Below, in pieces: positions 27,701-37,801 of a stretch of DNA of 64,000 bases. Under the pieces are notes generated by a model that saw only the letters and a list, made by a program, of their open reading frames with translations, was not told the origin of the DNA and made no database searches. This DNA is from Pseudomonadales bacterium. Lineage in GTDB: Bacteria > Pseudomonadota > Gammaproteobacteria > Pseudomonadales > Pseudohongiellaceae. The DNA lies in assembly GCA_028281635.1 (NCBI GenBank), contig JANQJM010000141.1:1-64000 (forward strand), written 5' to 3'. A program made the position numbers and the translations under genes. The number at the start of each line of letters is the position of its first letter. The first letter of the stretch is position 1.

Positions 27701-29449
27701 CTACCAGTCGTCGCTGATTTCACGCTTGGTGACCAGTACATCCTCCATGATCATGTAGTTCAGGTCTGTTCCCATGAACATGTTGACTGCATCTTCGGGT
27801 GTACACACCAGAGCTTCCCCAGGTCGGCTCAAAGTGGCATTTATCAGCAGGCCGTGGCCAGTCTTTTGTTGGAAGTGGGTCAGTAGCTTGTGAAAGTCGG
27901 GATTTTTTTCTTTGCGAACCACTTGCGCGCGCGTACTGCCATCGCGGTAGACGATCACCGGATACCGCTCCTGCCACTTACGGCTCACTGGAGTATTGAA
28001 CAGCATGAATTCGTCCTGCCCATTACCGGGTAGCATCTCCGAAGCAACTGAATCCAGAATGCTCGGTGAGAACGGCCGCCAGTGTTCCCGAAACTTTACC
28101 TGCTGATTGATGGCATCGGTGATGCCCATCTGAGTGGGGTTGGCCAGAATACTACGATTGCCCAGTGCTCTTGGGCCAAATTCCATGGCACCGCGAAACC
28201 AGGCCACAAGCTGTCCATTGCTAAGGAGTTCAGCCGCCGCCTCATGCGGATCGTCAATAATTTCCCACAGTGGCTTTTCTCGATGCAGCATGCAGGCATT
28301 TACACACTGATCGGTGTTGAACGAAGGACCCAGCGCCATGGCACTGACTGGCTGGATCTTTATGCCTTCTTCTCTGGCCGCATAGGCTGCAGCACCGATA
28401 GCCGTTCCGGGATCACCGCAGGCAGGATGCACAATCATCTCTTTGACCAGGGGATGGGATTTGATGCGCTGATTCAAGCGAATATTCATGGCACCGGTAC
28501 CCGCCACAGCCAGGCGTCCGGTGTCCTTCAAGATATCGCCCAGATAGTTTTCGATCAGCCTGATCGCAATATCTTCATAGAGTTTCTGTATCGCCGCCGC
28601 ATAATGAACATAAGGGTCCTCCAATAAGTTACCAGCTCTGCGTGGCCCAAGTTTTTCCACCAGCTTGGCACTGAAGTAGTGACCCTTGGACTTGGCCTTA
28701 TAACGACGTAATCCAATGGTGGTTATTAGTCGTGTATCGACTTTAAATTGTTTACCGTCGAATCGTGCCAGGTAAGACAAGTCGTACTTATCTGGATCAC
28801 CATAGGCGGCAATGCCCATGACTTTGTATTCACCATCCAGAATCTCGAATCCCAGGTAATCGGTTAGCGCAGCGTACATGCCGCAGAGAGAGTCTGGATT
28901 GTAGAAGCGTTTTATCTTTTTGATTTTCCCCTGATGACCACTGCCAAGAAAAATCGCTGCGTACTCGCCTTTAGAGTCGTTACAGAAAATAGCGGTTTTC
29001 TCATCTGTTTCCGCCAGGTGATACGCGCTGCTGGCATGAGCCAGCTGATGCTCAACAGAAACCAGCTTTATCTTGTTGGGTGAGATGTGCAGCTTGTAAA
29101 GCAGCGAGCGCAGTTCTTTCATGTAGCGGCGATAGCGACGATTACCGTTAAACAAGCTGTCGATGCTGCGATCCGGTGCGTACCAATGGCGGTAAGCGTA
29201 GTGCCATCTGGCGCGACTAAACAGGGAAACCGGCGCGTAGGGAATGGCTACGTGGGTGACGTCATCTGCACGCAGACCTGCTATCTGCAGGCATTGTCTG
29301 GCGGACAGATAGGGCATCTCATTCTTCGCATGCTTACGCCGGATTAAGCGCTCTTCTTCAACCGCAGCCACCAACTGGCCGTCCACAATCAGTGCTGCCG
29401 CCGGATCATGTCCAATTGCGCCTGCCAGGCCTAGAGTCACGTTGGCCAT
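27701..29449 (-). CDS. Carbamoyltransferase, NodU/TobZ family (LPS core type)
   Basis: DPAAALIVDGQLVAAVEEERLIRRKH, SVEHQLAHASSAY, GPRALGNRSILANP; beside waaG-waaC-waaF. Confidence 0.92.
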   Translation of the reverse strand: MANVTLGLAGAIGHDPAAALIVDGQLVAAVEEERLIRRKHAKNEMPYLSARQCLQIAGLRADDVTHVAIPYAPVSLFSRARWHYAYRHWYAPDRSIDSLFNGNRRYRRYMKELRSLLYKLHISPNKIKLVSVEHQLAHASSAYHLAETDEKTAIFCNDSKGEYAAIFLGSGHQGKIKKIKRFYNPDSLCGMYAALTDYLGFEILDGEYKVMGIAAYGDPDKYDLSYLARFDGKQFKVDTRLITTIGLRRYKAKSKGHYFSAKLVEKLGPRRAGNLLEDPYVHYAAAIQKLYEDIAIRLIENYLGDILKDTGRLAVAGTGAMNIRLNQRIKSHPLVKEMIVHPACGDPGTAIGAAAYAAREEGIKIQPVSAMALGPSFNTDQCVNACMLHREKPLWEIIDDPHEAAAELLSNGQLVAWFRGAMEFGPRALGNRSILANPTQMGITDAINQQVKFREHWRPFSPSILDSVASEMLPGNGQDEFMLFNTPVSRKWQERYPVIVYRDGSTRAQVVRKEKNPDFHKLLTHFQQKTGHGLLINATLSRPGEALVCTPEDAVNMFMGTDLNYMIMEDVLVTKREISDDW

Positions 29450-29498
29450 CTTAGTACCACTCACACTGTGATCGTATTGTACGGAACGCAAGCCTGCA

Positions 29499-30632
29499 TC
29501 AGTCTTTCTCTTTTTCCGTCGCGAACTGTTCCAGTAAATCCACTGCCGCTTCGCTCATCCGATATAGTTCAGGATTCGCGCCGTAGGCCAGGCCATTTTT
29601 AGACCACTGAGCATCAGGCAAGTTGCGTATCATCGACAACAGGCGTTCATCGAGTTCCCTTTGTTGAAAGGGTTCACTACAAATCTCACCGACATTGGCT
29701 TCTTCAATATGAAAGGCATAACCGCAGCTCGCTGTTGTCAGCACTGGCAGTCCCGCGATCGCTGCTTCCAGCAATACATAACCCGCGCTCTCCTGGTAGG
29801 CCGGATGCAAGAGCAAATCAGCACCAGCGAAGAACCGTGGAATATCATCACGGCCAGGCAGCACCGCTACTCGCTCAGCGAGACCCAGCTTCTTGGCTAG
29901 CCGCAAGAACCGATTGGGTTTACCCTGACCGACCAACACATAGCGAACTTTTGCCTTCCATTTGTCCGGCAGTGAGGCAATGGCTTTCAGAGCACGATCA
30001 ACACCTTTGATCTTAAAACCCGAACCCACCTGCAACAGAAGTAGCTCGTCCTCGGGAATCTCAAGCTCCTTACGCAATGATTGTCGCGCATCTATATCAC
30101 GACTCTCCACTTTCCGGTCTTCTGCCATCCCCGCGGGAAGCAGATGCATGCGAGTCTCACTGTGGTGATAGAAATGAAGATAGGCATCCCGCTGCAAAGG
30201 CGATAGAACCAACGACTGGGTTTTGCTTGCTGCGCCGAACACAGCCTCTTCGAAGGCGATAAAGTGCCGGTAACGAGGAGTAAACTTGTAGTAGGCACGC
30301 CGTTGATTTTCTGCCTTGTCGGCGAAACAGGAATCCGCAGCAAAATACACATCGAGATGGGGCATCTTGTTAAAGCCCACTACCAGATCAGCATTCTCTG
30401 CAGGCAAATTCTCTCCGACCCATTCACTAAAGCGCTGGTATAGCTTAAGACGATTTTTTTTCTTTATTGGTACCAGGGTGACATCCATACCCTCTGGAAT
30501 GTCGCCCTGCCAACGCAGGGTAAAGACTTTTACTTCATGACCCCGTTGCATACAGGTGGTGGCGATGCGCATGAAATCTCTTTGCTGCCCACCATAGGGA
30601 AAATAATTGTAGATGAGAAAGCAAAGTTTCAT
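29499..30632 (-). CDS. waaG: LPS core glucosyltransferase I family (GT4)
   Basis: MKLCFLIYNYFPYGGQQRDFMRIA, LLHPAYQESAGYVLLEAAIAGLPVL. Confidence 0.92.
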   Translation of the reverse strand: MKLCFLIYNYFPYGGQQRDFMRIATTCMQRGHEVKVFTLRWQGDIPEGMDVTLVPIKKKNRLKLYQRFSEWVGENLPAENADLVVGFNKMPHLDVYFAADSCFADKAENQRRAYYKFTPRYRHFIAFEEAVFGAASKTQSLVLSPLQRDAYLHFYHHSETRMHLLPAGMAEDRKVESRDIDARQSLRKELEIPEDELLLLQVGSGFKIKGVDRALKAIASLPDKWKAKVRYVLVGQGKPNRFLRLAKKLGLAERVAVLPGRDDIPRFFAGADLLLHPAYQESAGYVLLEAAIAGLPVLTTASCGYAFHIEEANVGEICSEPFQQRELDERLLSMIRNLPDAQWSKNGLAYGANPELYRMSEAAVDLLEQFATEKEKD

Positions 30633-30638
30633 GGGACG

Positions 30639-31697
30639 TCAACCTAGCAACAGATTCTCGAACTGTTGCCAGACATTCTCTGGCCTATGAGACGAAAAAC
30701 AGGCCGGCGTTACAGCGAAGGGTTGTGACTCAAACTCATCGGTGATGCCAGGTCCTGTGTAGCTGCAACTCCGCTTCACGCAGGGCGCGCAGTTTAAATT
30801 GGAATTCATGTGCAACTGATTTTTACCAAAGGTACCGGACAAGCCAGGATCGGTGGGGCCATACAGAGAAACTGTGGGTTTGGAGAGGGCAGCCGCCAGG
30901 TGGCCCAGGCCTGTGTCCACAGCGATGACCCCACTGGATCGGTTGATCACATCTGCAATCCCCGACAGCGAAAGCTTATCCAGGACATGAGCATTAGGAT
31001 TGTCTCTAGCGATGAACTGGGCACGTTGTTTCTCACTGTCATCGCCCCAGGGTAACTTCACTATATAACCGGCATCAGTGGCAATATGTGCCAGGTGTCT
31101 CCAATAGTATTCCGGCCAATGCTTGGTCGCCCAGGTAGTGCCGTGCAGGAATACCACCGTTTTTTCTCCATCATCTGGTTCCGAGTGGCCAAAGCGTGAA
31201 GGATCCAGACCATAATCCACCTCATCCTGAGCATAGCTATGTTTCAAGGCACGTGAAAACAGTTGTCTGACACGATCTACCGCATGTTCGGTCCAGGGAA
31301 CGGAATACACTTTATTGTAAAACAAGGTCGCCAGGGGTTCACGAATTGTGCGATTGCTCAGCCCAATTGTAAGGCCGCGTGATAAGCGGCTAATGACACC
31401 ACTCTTAATCAAACCTTGAGCATCGATCACCATATCGTAGTGCTCACCCTGCAGCGCGTGTTTGAACTGACGAAACTCTTTTCTCAAATAGGTTTTCATC
31501 AGGCTCTTGCGCCAACGCCGAATTGCAACGGGGATCACTTTATCAACGGCAGGGTGCCATGAAGGGACTTCGACAAAGTTTTCTTCGACGACCCAATCGA
31601 AAACCAGATCGGTATAGGAACGATAGGCATCGGTCACCGCTGGCAGGGTATGGATAATATCTCCAAGCGAAGAGACTTTGACGATCAATACACGCAA
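30639..31697 (-). CDS. waaC: LPS heptosyltransferase I
   Basis: MRVLIVKVSSLGDIIHTLPAVTDA; LHGTTWATKHWPE; GVIAVDTGLGHLAAAL. Confidence 0.95.
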   Translation of the reverse strand: MRVLIVKVSSLGDIIHTLPAVTDAYRSYTDLVFDWVVEENFVEVPSWHPAVDKVIPVAIRRWRKSLMKTYLRKEFRQFKHALQGEHYDMVIDAQGLIKSGVISRLSRGLTIGLSNRTIREPLATLFYNKVYSVPWTEHAVDRVRQLFSRALKHSYAQDEVDYGLDPSRFGHSEPDDGEKTVVFLHGTTWATKHWPEYYWRHLAHIATDAGYIVKLPWGDDSEKQRAQFIARDNPNAHVLDKLSLSGIADVINRSSGVIAVDTGLGHLAAALSKPTVSLYGPTDPGLSGTFGKNQLHMNSNLNCAPCVKRSCSYTGPGITDEFESQPFAVTPACFSSHRPENVWQQFENLLLG

Positions 31698-31712
31698 CTG
31701 GGCAGATTCCTT

Positions 31713-32759
31713 CTACGATGAACTGGATGTAAGTTGCTCTACTGCTTCAGTTGCTAGCACGGGTTTCAACTCCGTGAGGCAGCGCAAATGTCCGTAAGGA
31801 CACTGGCGTTTGAAACAAGGCCGACACTCAATATCGGTAGCCAGTAATTTTACCCTTTCGGCCAAGGGCGGTGTAAAGTCGGGGGACGTGGAACCATAGA
31901 TTCCAACGACAGGTTTCTGTAGTGCCGCTGCCACATGCATTAGCCCGGAATCGTTAGAGATAACTGCTGTAGCACGGGACATTAAGTCGATAGCCTGCGC
32001 CAGGGAAGTGGCCCCAGCCAGATTTTCGCATTGGTCCAGGAAGGCAGGGTCGACATCGGCCATTATGGACTCAGTAATCAATTGATCATTGACTGAACCG
32101 AAAAACCAGAACTGCCACCCTTTCCCAACAAGGTTGTTAACCAACTCGGCATAATGTTGTGCCGGCCACTGTTTCGCTTCGCCAAACTCGGCACCGGCAC
32201 AGATTGCCAGCACTGGCTGGTTGTCGGTGAGCTGAAACTGACTCATAGCCGCCCTGACGGAATCAATGTCTACGGCCAGTCGCGGCGCTGGAACATTCAC
32301 CGGTGGACTGCGGTCCTCGGGATAGGCCAGCGCAGCGAAGCGATCCACCATTCTGGGGAAGGCATCTTCATCAAGTCGCCTGCAATCATTGAGCAGCGGA
32401 CGACGCCACTCGCCAAGCCAACCTGTGCGTTTCGGAATTCCGGCATGGAATGGGATTAAGGCTGATTTAAAAGAATTGGGCAAAACGATGGCCTGGGTGA
32501 ATCCTTCACTGCGCAATGCTCTGCCCATTTGCCGTCGTTTCCGCAAGCGCAGCTCACCATGCTCAAGTTCCGCGGGAATACTCGATTCAACCTCAGGCAT
32601 TCGATCCAAAATCGGTCTGGTCCAGTCCGGTGCCATCACAGTGATCCTGCAATCGGATTGCTGCTTGAGGGAGATGAAAAGCGATTGGGCCATCACCATA
32701 TCGCCTACCCAGGACGGGCCGACGACCAGGATGTTTTCTTTGGCAGTTTTCGCAGTCAC
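31713..32759 (-). CDS. waaF: LPS heptosyltransferase II
   Basis: NILVVGPSWVGDMVMAQSLF; CAGAEFGEAKQWPAQHYAEL; VISNDSGLMHVAAAL. Confidence 0.95.
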   Translation of the reverse strand: MTAKTAKENILVVGPSWVGDMVMAQSLFISLKQQSDCRITVMAPDWTRPILDRMPEVESSIPAELEHGELRLRKRRQMGRALRSEGFTQAIVLPNSFKSALIPFHAGIPKRTGWLGEWRRPLLNDCRRLDEDAFPRMVDRFAALAYPEDRSPPVNVPAPRLAVDIDSVRAAMSQFQLTDNQPVLAICAGAEFGEAKQWPAQHYAELVNNLVGKGWQFWFFGSVNDQLITESIMADVDPAFLDQCENLAGATSLAQAIDLMSRATAVISNDSGLMHVAAALQKPVVGIYGSTSPDFTPPLAERVKLLATDIECRPCFKRQCPYGHLRCLTELKPVLATEAVEQLTSSSS

Positions 32760-32860
32760 AGAGTCAAGGCTCGAAGGTATAGGGGCATGTTACAAAAATC
32801 CCTTGCAGCAGTATTTGCCGCTATTTAATCGCAAGGCATTCCAATAAGGGATGATTAAGA

Positions 32861-34666
32861 TTAGTTCTGCATGTCCGGTGTTACCCGGAGAACTTCGTTC
32901 ACCGTGGTGAGACCGGCAGCTACTTTCTGTGCCCCACTAAGACGCAAACTAAGCATTCCCTCTTTATAGGCTTGTTTGCGCAATTCCGGCAGATCGGATT
33001 TGTCATCGGCATAGCGGAATAGAGACTCGGTAAAAGGCATCACTTCGTAGATACCTTCTCGCCCCAGAAATCCTGTTTCCCTACATTCTAAACAACCTTC
33101 CGCATGCATCGCTTTCTTTGGCAGCTTCACTTTCCAGGGTGAGGTTAGCGTTCCCCAGGCTTCCTGACTTACTTCCGTTGTTTGCTTGCAATGAGGGCAT
33201 AACACCCGTACCAGTCGCTGCGCCATAATACCAATTACAGTAGCCTTCAATAGGTAAGGTGGAACACCTAATTCTAACAATCGTGTTATTGCGGAAGGTG
33301 CATCGTTGGTGTGTAGCGTTGTAAAAACCAGGTGGCCTGTAAGGGCAGCTTGTATCGCCATCTCTGCCGTAGGCAAGTCGCGAACCTCACCAATCATGAT
33401 GATGTCAGGATCTTGTCTTAGCAGTGCTTTTACACCGTCAGCGAAACCGAGGTCGATGTTTTCCTGCACCTGCATCTGATTAAAACTGTCTTCAACCATT
33501 TCGATAGGGTCTTCAATGGTACAGACATTCACTTCTTCGGTAGCAAGAGTTTTCAGTGTTGAGTAAAGCGTGGTCGTCTTACCGCTACCGGTTGGACCGG
33601 TGATAATGACGATGCCGTGATTGTTCGAGGTAATATTATTCCATCGTGCCAGGTCGTCATTGATCAAGCCCAGTTCTTCGAATGGCTTGAGCAAAACTTC
33701 TGGATCGAAGATTCGCATAACCAACTTTTCACCGAAGGCTGTGGGCAATGTAGATAGGCGAAGTTCCACTTCATTGCCATTAGGACTCTTGGTTTTAATG
33801 CGGCCGTCCTGCGGTTTACGTTTTTCGGCGACATTCATTCGACCCAGAATTTTCAGGCGACTGGTCACAGCGCTCAAGGCCTGCATCGGCAAAGAGTAGA
33901 CAGTGTAAAGGACACCATCGATACGAAAACGAATGTTCCCCTGTTCACGTCGAGGTTCGATATGGATATCACTAGCCCGTTGTTCAAAGGCATACTGCAG
34001 CAACCAGTCAACTACATTGACGATATGCTGATCATTGGCTTCCGGATCTTTTAATTTGCCCAGCTCCAGCATCTGCTCCAGATTGCCGATGCCTTTGAGT
34101 TGAGTCTGACCTTTAGTAGCGCTCTGAATCGAACGAGAGACGCTATAGAATTCGGTGGTGAGTCGTTTGATATCGACCGGGTTTGAAACGACCCGTTTAA
34201 TTTGCTTGCCGGAGGTGTGTTCCAACACCGATTCCCAGGAATCGAGAAATGGCTCTGCACTGGCGATGACTACGGTGTTGAGTTGATCTTCAACGGCAAG
34301 AATCTGATGCCGTTCGGAAAACTTGTAGTCCATCACTTTGGTGACAGCGGCTACATCGATCTTCAGCGGGTCGATACGATAGTAATCTTGCCCACATTGC
34401 TTACTGAGGGATTGGGTCAGCGTTTCAATGTCGAGGCTGCGGCCGGGATTCTGTTGGTCCACCAAATTCAAATCTGAGACATAGTGCAAAACGTGTTTGC
34501 CTCTGTGTTCAGGCACATGGCGGTTTTTGATGGCGAGATCGACATCTTGTTGAGTGATACGCCCCTCTTCCAACAGCCCATCAAGGAAGTCTTTGAGGTC
34601 CAACGGAGCATTCGGACGCCGCATTTGCGTATTGCCCAGCTTATTCTTCTCTTCAACGGCGGCCAT
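32861..34666 (-). CDS. GspE/PulE/PilB-family secretion/pilus ATPase
   Basis: Walker A GPTGSGKTTTLYSTL, EDPIEMVEDSFNQMQVQENIDLGF, LRQDPDIIMIGEVRD, CPHCK...C..C. Confidence 0.93.
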   Translation of the reverse strand: MAAVEEKNKLGNTQMRRPNAPLDLKDFLDGLLEEGRITQQDVDLAIKNRHVPEHRGKHVLHYVSDLNLVDQQNPGRSLDIETLTQSLSKQCGQDYYRIDPLKIDVAAVTKVMDYKFSERHQILAVEDQLNTVVIASAEPFLDSWESVLEHTSGKQIKRVVSNPVDIKRLTTEFYSVSRSIQSATKGQTQLKGIGNLEQMLELGKLKDPEANDQHIVNVVDWLLQYAFEQRASDIHIEPRREQGNIRFRIDGVLYTVYSLPMQALSAVTSRLKILGRMNVAEKRKPQDGRIKTKSPNGNEVELRLSTLPTAFGEKLVMRIFDPEVLLKPFEELGLINDDLARWNNITSNNHGIVIITGPTGSGKTTTLYSTLKTLATEEVNVCTIEDPIEMVEDSFNQMQVQENIDLGFADGVKALLRQDPDIIMIGEVRDLPTAEMAIQAALTGHLVFTTLHTNDAPSAITRLLELGVPPYLLKATVIGIMAQRLVRVLCPHCKQTTEVSQEAWGTLTSPWKVKLPKKAMHAEGCLECRETGFLGREGIYEVMPFTESLFRYADDKSDLPELRKQAYKEGMLSLRLSGAQKVAAGLTTVNEVLRVTPDMQN

Positions 34667-34853
34667 GGCGTCGAATCTCGCTTACAGGTGGAAATTGGAA
34701 ACTGCCCAAGTGTAACCCTGTGCAGACGAAAAACAAAATACGCAAACAGCCTTCTGTGGCCTAGTTCGCTTTAAAAATCAGTGGGTTGGAAGAGCTGAAG
34801 GGTGGTTGAGTGTTGCAGCAGCCTGAATCAGACTGCCGCTTCTCCACTGAATA

Positions 34854-36371
34854 TCATTCAACCAGTTTGATCCACTCACCCGCTTCTGGCTGACCAGACG
34901 GGTAGTAGCCATTCAACAGTCGTAGAGTTTCTTCTGGATAGTTGGCAATCTTGCTCTGTTGGGCGACGACGGCGAAATCGAAATACTCGCTAGCCTGCAC
35001 GTAGCGAATCTTCATCTCGCTGCCCAACAAGGTTTCTCCGCGCTGAATGGCTCTAAAGGTTCTAATCGACTCCAGCAGCTGTTCGTCGATTTCATCGACA
35101 GCACTATTGTTGGTAATCTCGCCGCGGAATATAAATGCTCTTGGCCTAAGATAGATCACCGCCACGCGCTCTGTGTTACCGGTCTCACTGGAGACATGAG
35201 TGCCAGTATGACCAAGCAGCCGGTACTGAGAGAGTGCCTCAGATTTTTGCAGATTAGTGATACCCAGAACATCTCTAATAAAGACACGTGGCTCTATATT
35301 GTCATTCAATCGCCTTGCTTCTACTTGTAAGCTACCAATGCCTTCTGCTTCTCCGCTGACTGTTGTAAAAGTACTCTCAACATTCCAGTCATCCGGGAAG
35401 ACAATGGTATAGCCCAGATTGGTTTCGTAGAAACGATTGCGTTCATCTTGCGGTTGTGACGAAGCGCTTTCTCCAACAACCAGGCCATCGATATGTTCGC
35501 GGAACTTACTGTCGTCGGTAAGTGTTGCTTCTGATTCCTCCAGTGCGCCCACTGAGGCGATTGCCTGCTGTAGTCGGGTATCGTTACGCGGATGAGTGGC
35601 AAATAGTCCATGGTAACCACCACCACTACCTGTAGTAAGGCGATTAAAGTCTTCCTGGTTTTTCAACACAGTAACCACATCGATCACCGCGGATGGATCG
35701 TATCCAGCATTCAGCAAATACTCTGCACCGAGGCTATCCGCCTCTAACTCCATCTCTCTGCCAAAACCACTGAGACCAGTTTGGGCCCAAATAGAGGCGA
35801 CCTGACTGATTTGATTTCCTGCATAACCGCTGCCTGTCGCAACTGCAGTAACAAAGCCACCTACTTGAGCGGCAGTGCGTGCCAGAGCACCGCGGGCTTG
35901 TTGCTGTACAGCATGACGTGCGGTGATATGTCCTATCTCATGGGCGATTACCGCAGCCAATTCTGCTTCGGAATTCATAAAATTGAGCAGGCCACGGTTT
36001 ACATAGACGTAGCCCCCAGGGAGTGCCATCGCGTTTATGGCTGGACTATCAATGATAGTGAATGTGTATTCCAAATCCGGGCGGTGGCTGGCCGCAGCGA
36101 TTCGATTGCCAACCTCGGTAACGTAGGCCAGCAACTCTTCATCCTGCAAAATAGGTTGGCTGGCTAATACCTTCTCGTGTTCTTCCAGCCCAATTTCTTT
36201 TTCCCGATTTTCGCCCATCAAAACCAGATTGGGGCTGCCGGTTGCGGGGTTTACAGCACAAGAAGTAAGTGTGTTGAGAGCAATTAGTACAGCGACTAGC
36301 TGCAAGGAAAGTTTTAGTCGGATATTTGCAATGATTGCGTCGCCCAAGCTATTGAGACTCAAAACATGCAT
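34854..36371 (-). CDS. M48-family metalloprotease lipoprotein
   Basis: Lipobox LTSC; AVIAHEIGHITARHAVQQQ; LEADSLGAEYLLNAGYDP. Confidence 0.9.
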   Translation of the reverse strand: MHVLSLNSLGDAIIANIRLKLSLQLVAVLIALNTLTSCAVNPATGSPNLVLMGENREKEIGLEEHEKVLASQPILQDEELLAYVTEVGNRIAAASHRPDLEYTFTIIDSPAINAMALPGGYVYVNRGLLNFMNSEAELAAVIAHEIGHITARHAVQQQARGALARTAAQVGGFVTAVATGSGYAGNQISQVASIWAQTGLSGFGREMELEADSLGAEYLLNAGYDPSAVIDVVTVLKNQEDFNRLTTGSGGGYHGLFATHPRNDTRLQQAIASVGALEESEATLTDDSKFREHIDGLVVGESASSQPQDERNRFYETNLGYTIVFPDDWNVESTFTTVSGEAEGIGSLQVEARRLNDNIEPRVFIRDVLGITNLQKSEALSQYRLLGHTGTHVSSETGNTERVAVIYLRPRAFIFRGEITNNSAVDEIDEQLLESIRTFRAIQRGETLLGSEMKIRYVQASEYFDFAVVAQQSKIANYPEETLRLLNGYYPSGQPEAGEWIKLVE

Positions 36372-36407
36372 AGTGCCACCTGTCGGTCGAGTGGTAGCAG
36401 GTAATAA

Positions 36408-37085
36408 CTAGCTACCAATTACAAACTGTTTAAGCTGAGCAGCCAAGCGACTACAGGCATTGGCTTCAACTCGCGCAATGAGTGGAATGGGTACCACCAG
36501 GGCAGGCAGATAGGACTGGCCTGAGGCATCGGTGTTGATCGTTCCCACATTGGTCAGTGAACCGACATCCCAGACACGTGCATCAAAGTTTGCATCATCT
36601 TCCCAGGTGCCGAAGCCGAAACAACCGCCTCCACCTGGTCCAATAGTGCAAGAGATAGAACCTTGTCGGTCTGTGGTTTCAGTAAAACCATCCAACCAGA
36701 CGATATAACGAATGCCGAACTCACCCATTTTACGAGCGACGACATCTTCTGCCATGAGCTGCTCCAGGTCCCTGGTTCGCAGTGGTGCAGTACGCGGTTC
36801 AAACCAGGGGAACATGGCATCAATGAATTCTTGTTCGGGGACTACATTGATTGCGTTTTCACCGCGACTCATGCGGTTACCAACACATTCGACAAAATCG
36901 GCACGGGTTTCATAGTCGCTGGCCTGGCGACGCCCAAGAATCACCACTGATTCATCGCTTTCGATTCCTGTTTCGCCCTGACGGAATTCATCTACGGTGG
37001 TGCTAGTGCAGGCCGCAAGCAGGCCCAGTAGCATGACTGATACTAGTTTTATTCCTGTTGTTGTTTGCTCAGTAATCATAACCAC
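36408..37085 (-). CDS. Hypothetical lipoprotein
   Basis: LLGLLAACTST lipobox; no recognisable domain. Confidence 0.65.
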   Translation of the reverse strand: MVMITEQTTTGIKLVSVMLLGLLAACTSTTVDEFRQGETGIESDESVVILGRRQASDYETRADFVECVGNRMSRGENAINVVPEQEFIDAMFPWFEPRTAPLRTRDLEQLMAEDVVARKMGEFGIRYIVWLDGFTETTDRQGSISCTIGPGGGGCFGFGTWEDDANFDARVWDVGSLTNVGTINTDASGQSYLPALVVPIPLIARVEANACSRLAAQLKQFVIGS

Positions 37086-37105
37086 CCCCCTTGCCGTTCA
37101 ATGAA

Positions 37106-37744
37106 CTACAAGCTGGCTAACCAATCCCGAACTTCGGGGACTTGCGAGAAGGTCAGGGAAAAGCTGGAGGCCAAATCGCGCAGAGCAACCACAGCAGCTT
37201 CATTTATACCGGCTTCGGCAGAACGGAAAGTTTCGGTCGGCGTCTTGCCGTAGGAAGTCAGCACCCAATCCGCAATGTAATCTCCTTCTGGAGTGACCAG
37301 TCGCATGTTGTACTTAATCCAAACCTCGTACACATCGAGCTTGGTCTTGGCTGGCAAGGCCAACTGAAATTCTTCAATCAATGGCATAAACACCGCATCG
37401 ACTTGTCCTGCCTGTGCCTCTTCCATCTGATTCACTTCGACCACCTGATCGAACATGGCGGGTAAGACAGCATTGAACAGTTGCACGTGAGACTGGCCGC
37501 TTTCGATGTTGAATTCTTCACTGCCGGTTTCAGAGTATTCCATGTAGGCAAACTCTTTCAGGGCGTCGTCGTAATACACGGCAACCGTCAATGGAAGCTT
37601 GCTGATATTCGGCGTCGGAAAGCTGCCTTCGATAGTGACATTATTTACGCCACAACCCACTAGTGAGACCGCAAATAGCATGAGCACGCTGACCCCTGCG
37701 TGTTTGCTTACTTGACCCTTCATTATGCTCAGTATTTTGTTCAT
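37106..37744 (-). CDS. Hypothetical lipoprotein
   Basis: LMLFAVSLVGCGVNN lipobox; beta-rich secreted protein. Confidence 0.65.
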   Translation of the reverse strand: MNKILSIMKGQVSKHAGVSVLMLFAVSLVGCGVNNVTIEGSFPTPNISKLPLTVAVYYDDALKEFAYMEYSETGSEEFNIESGQSHVQLFNAVLPAMFDQVVEVNQMEEAQAGQVDAVFMPLIEEFQLALPAKTKLDVYEVWIKYNMRLVTPEGDYIADWVLTSYGKTPTETFRSAEAGINEAAVVALRDLASSFSLTFSQVPEVRDWLASL

Positions 37745-37801
37745 GATGATCGCTATCGAAAGTCTAGATAACCAATATTACGTCCAGGCTGCAGTTCTGG
37801 C

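Noticed and set aside
28082-28627. 181-aa plus-strand ORF
   Set aside because: Antisense to the carbamoyltransferase gene; no family features.
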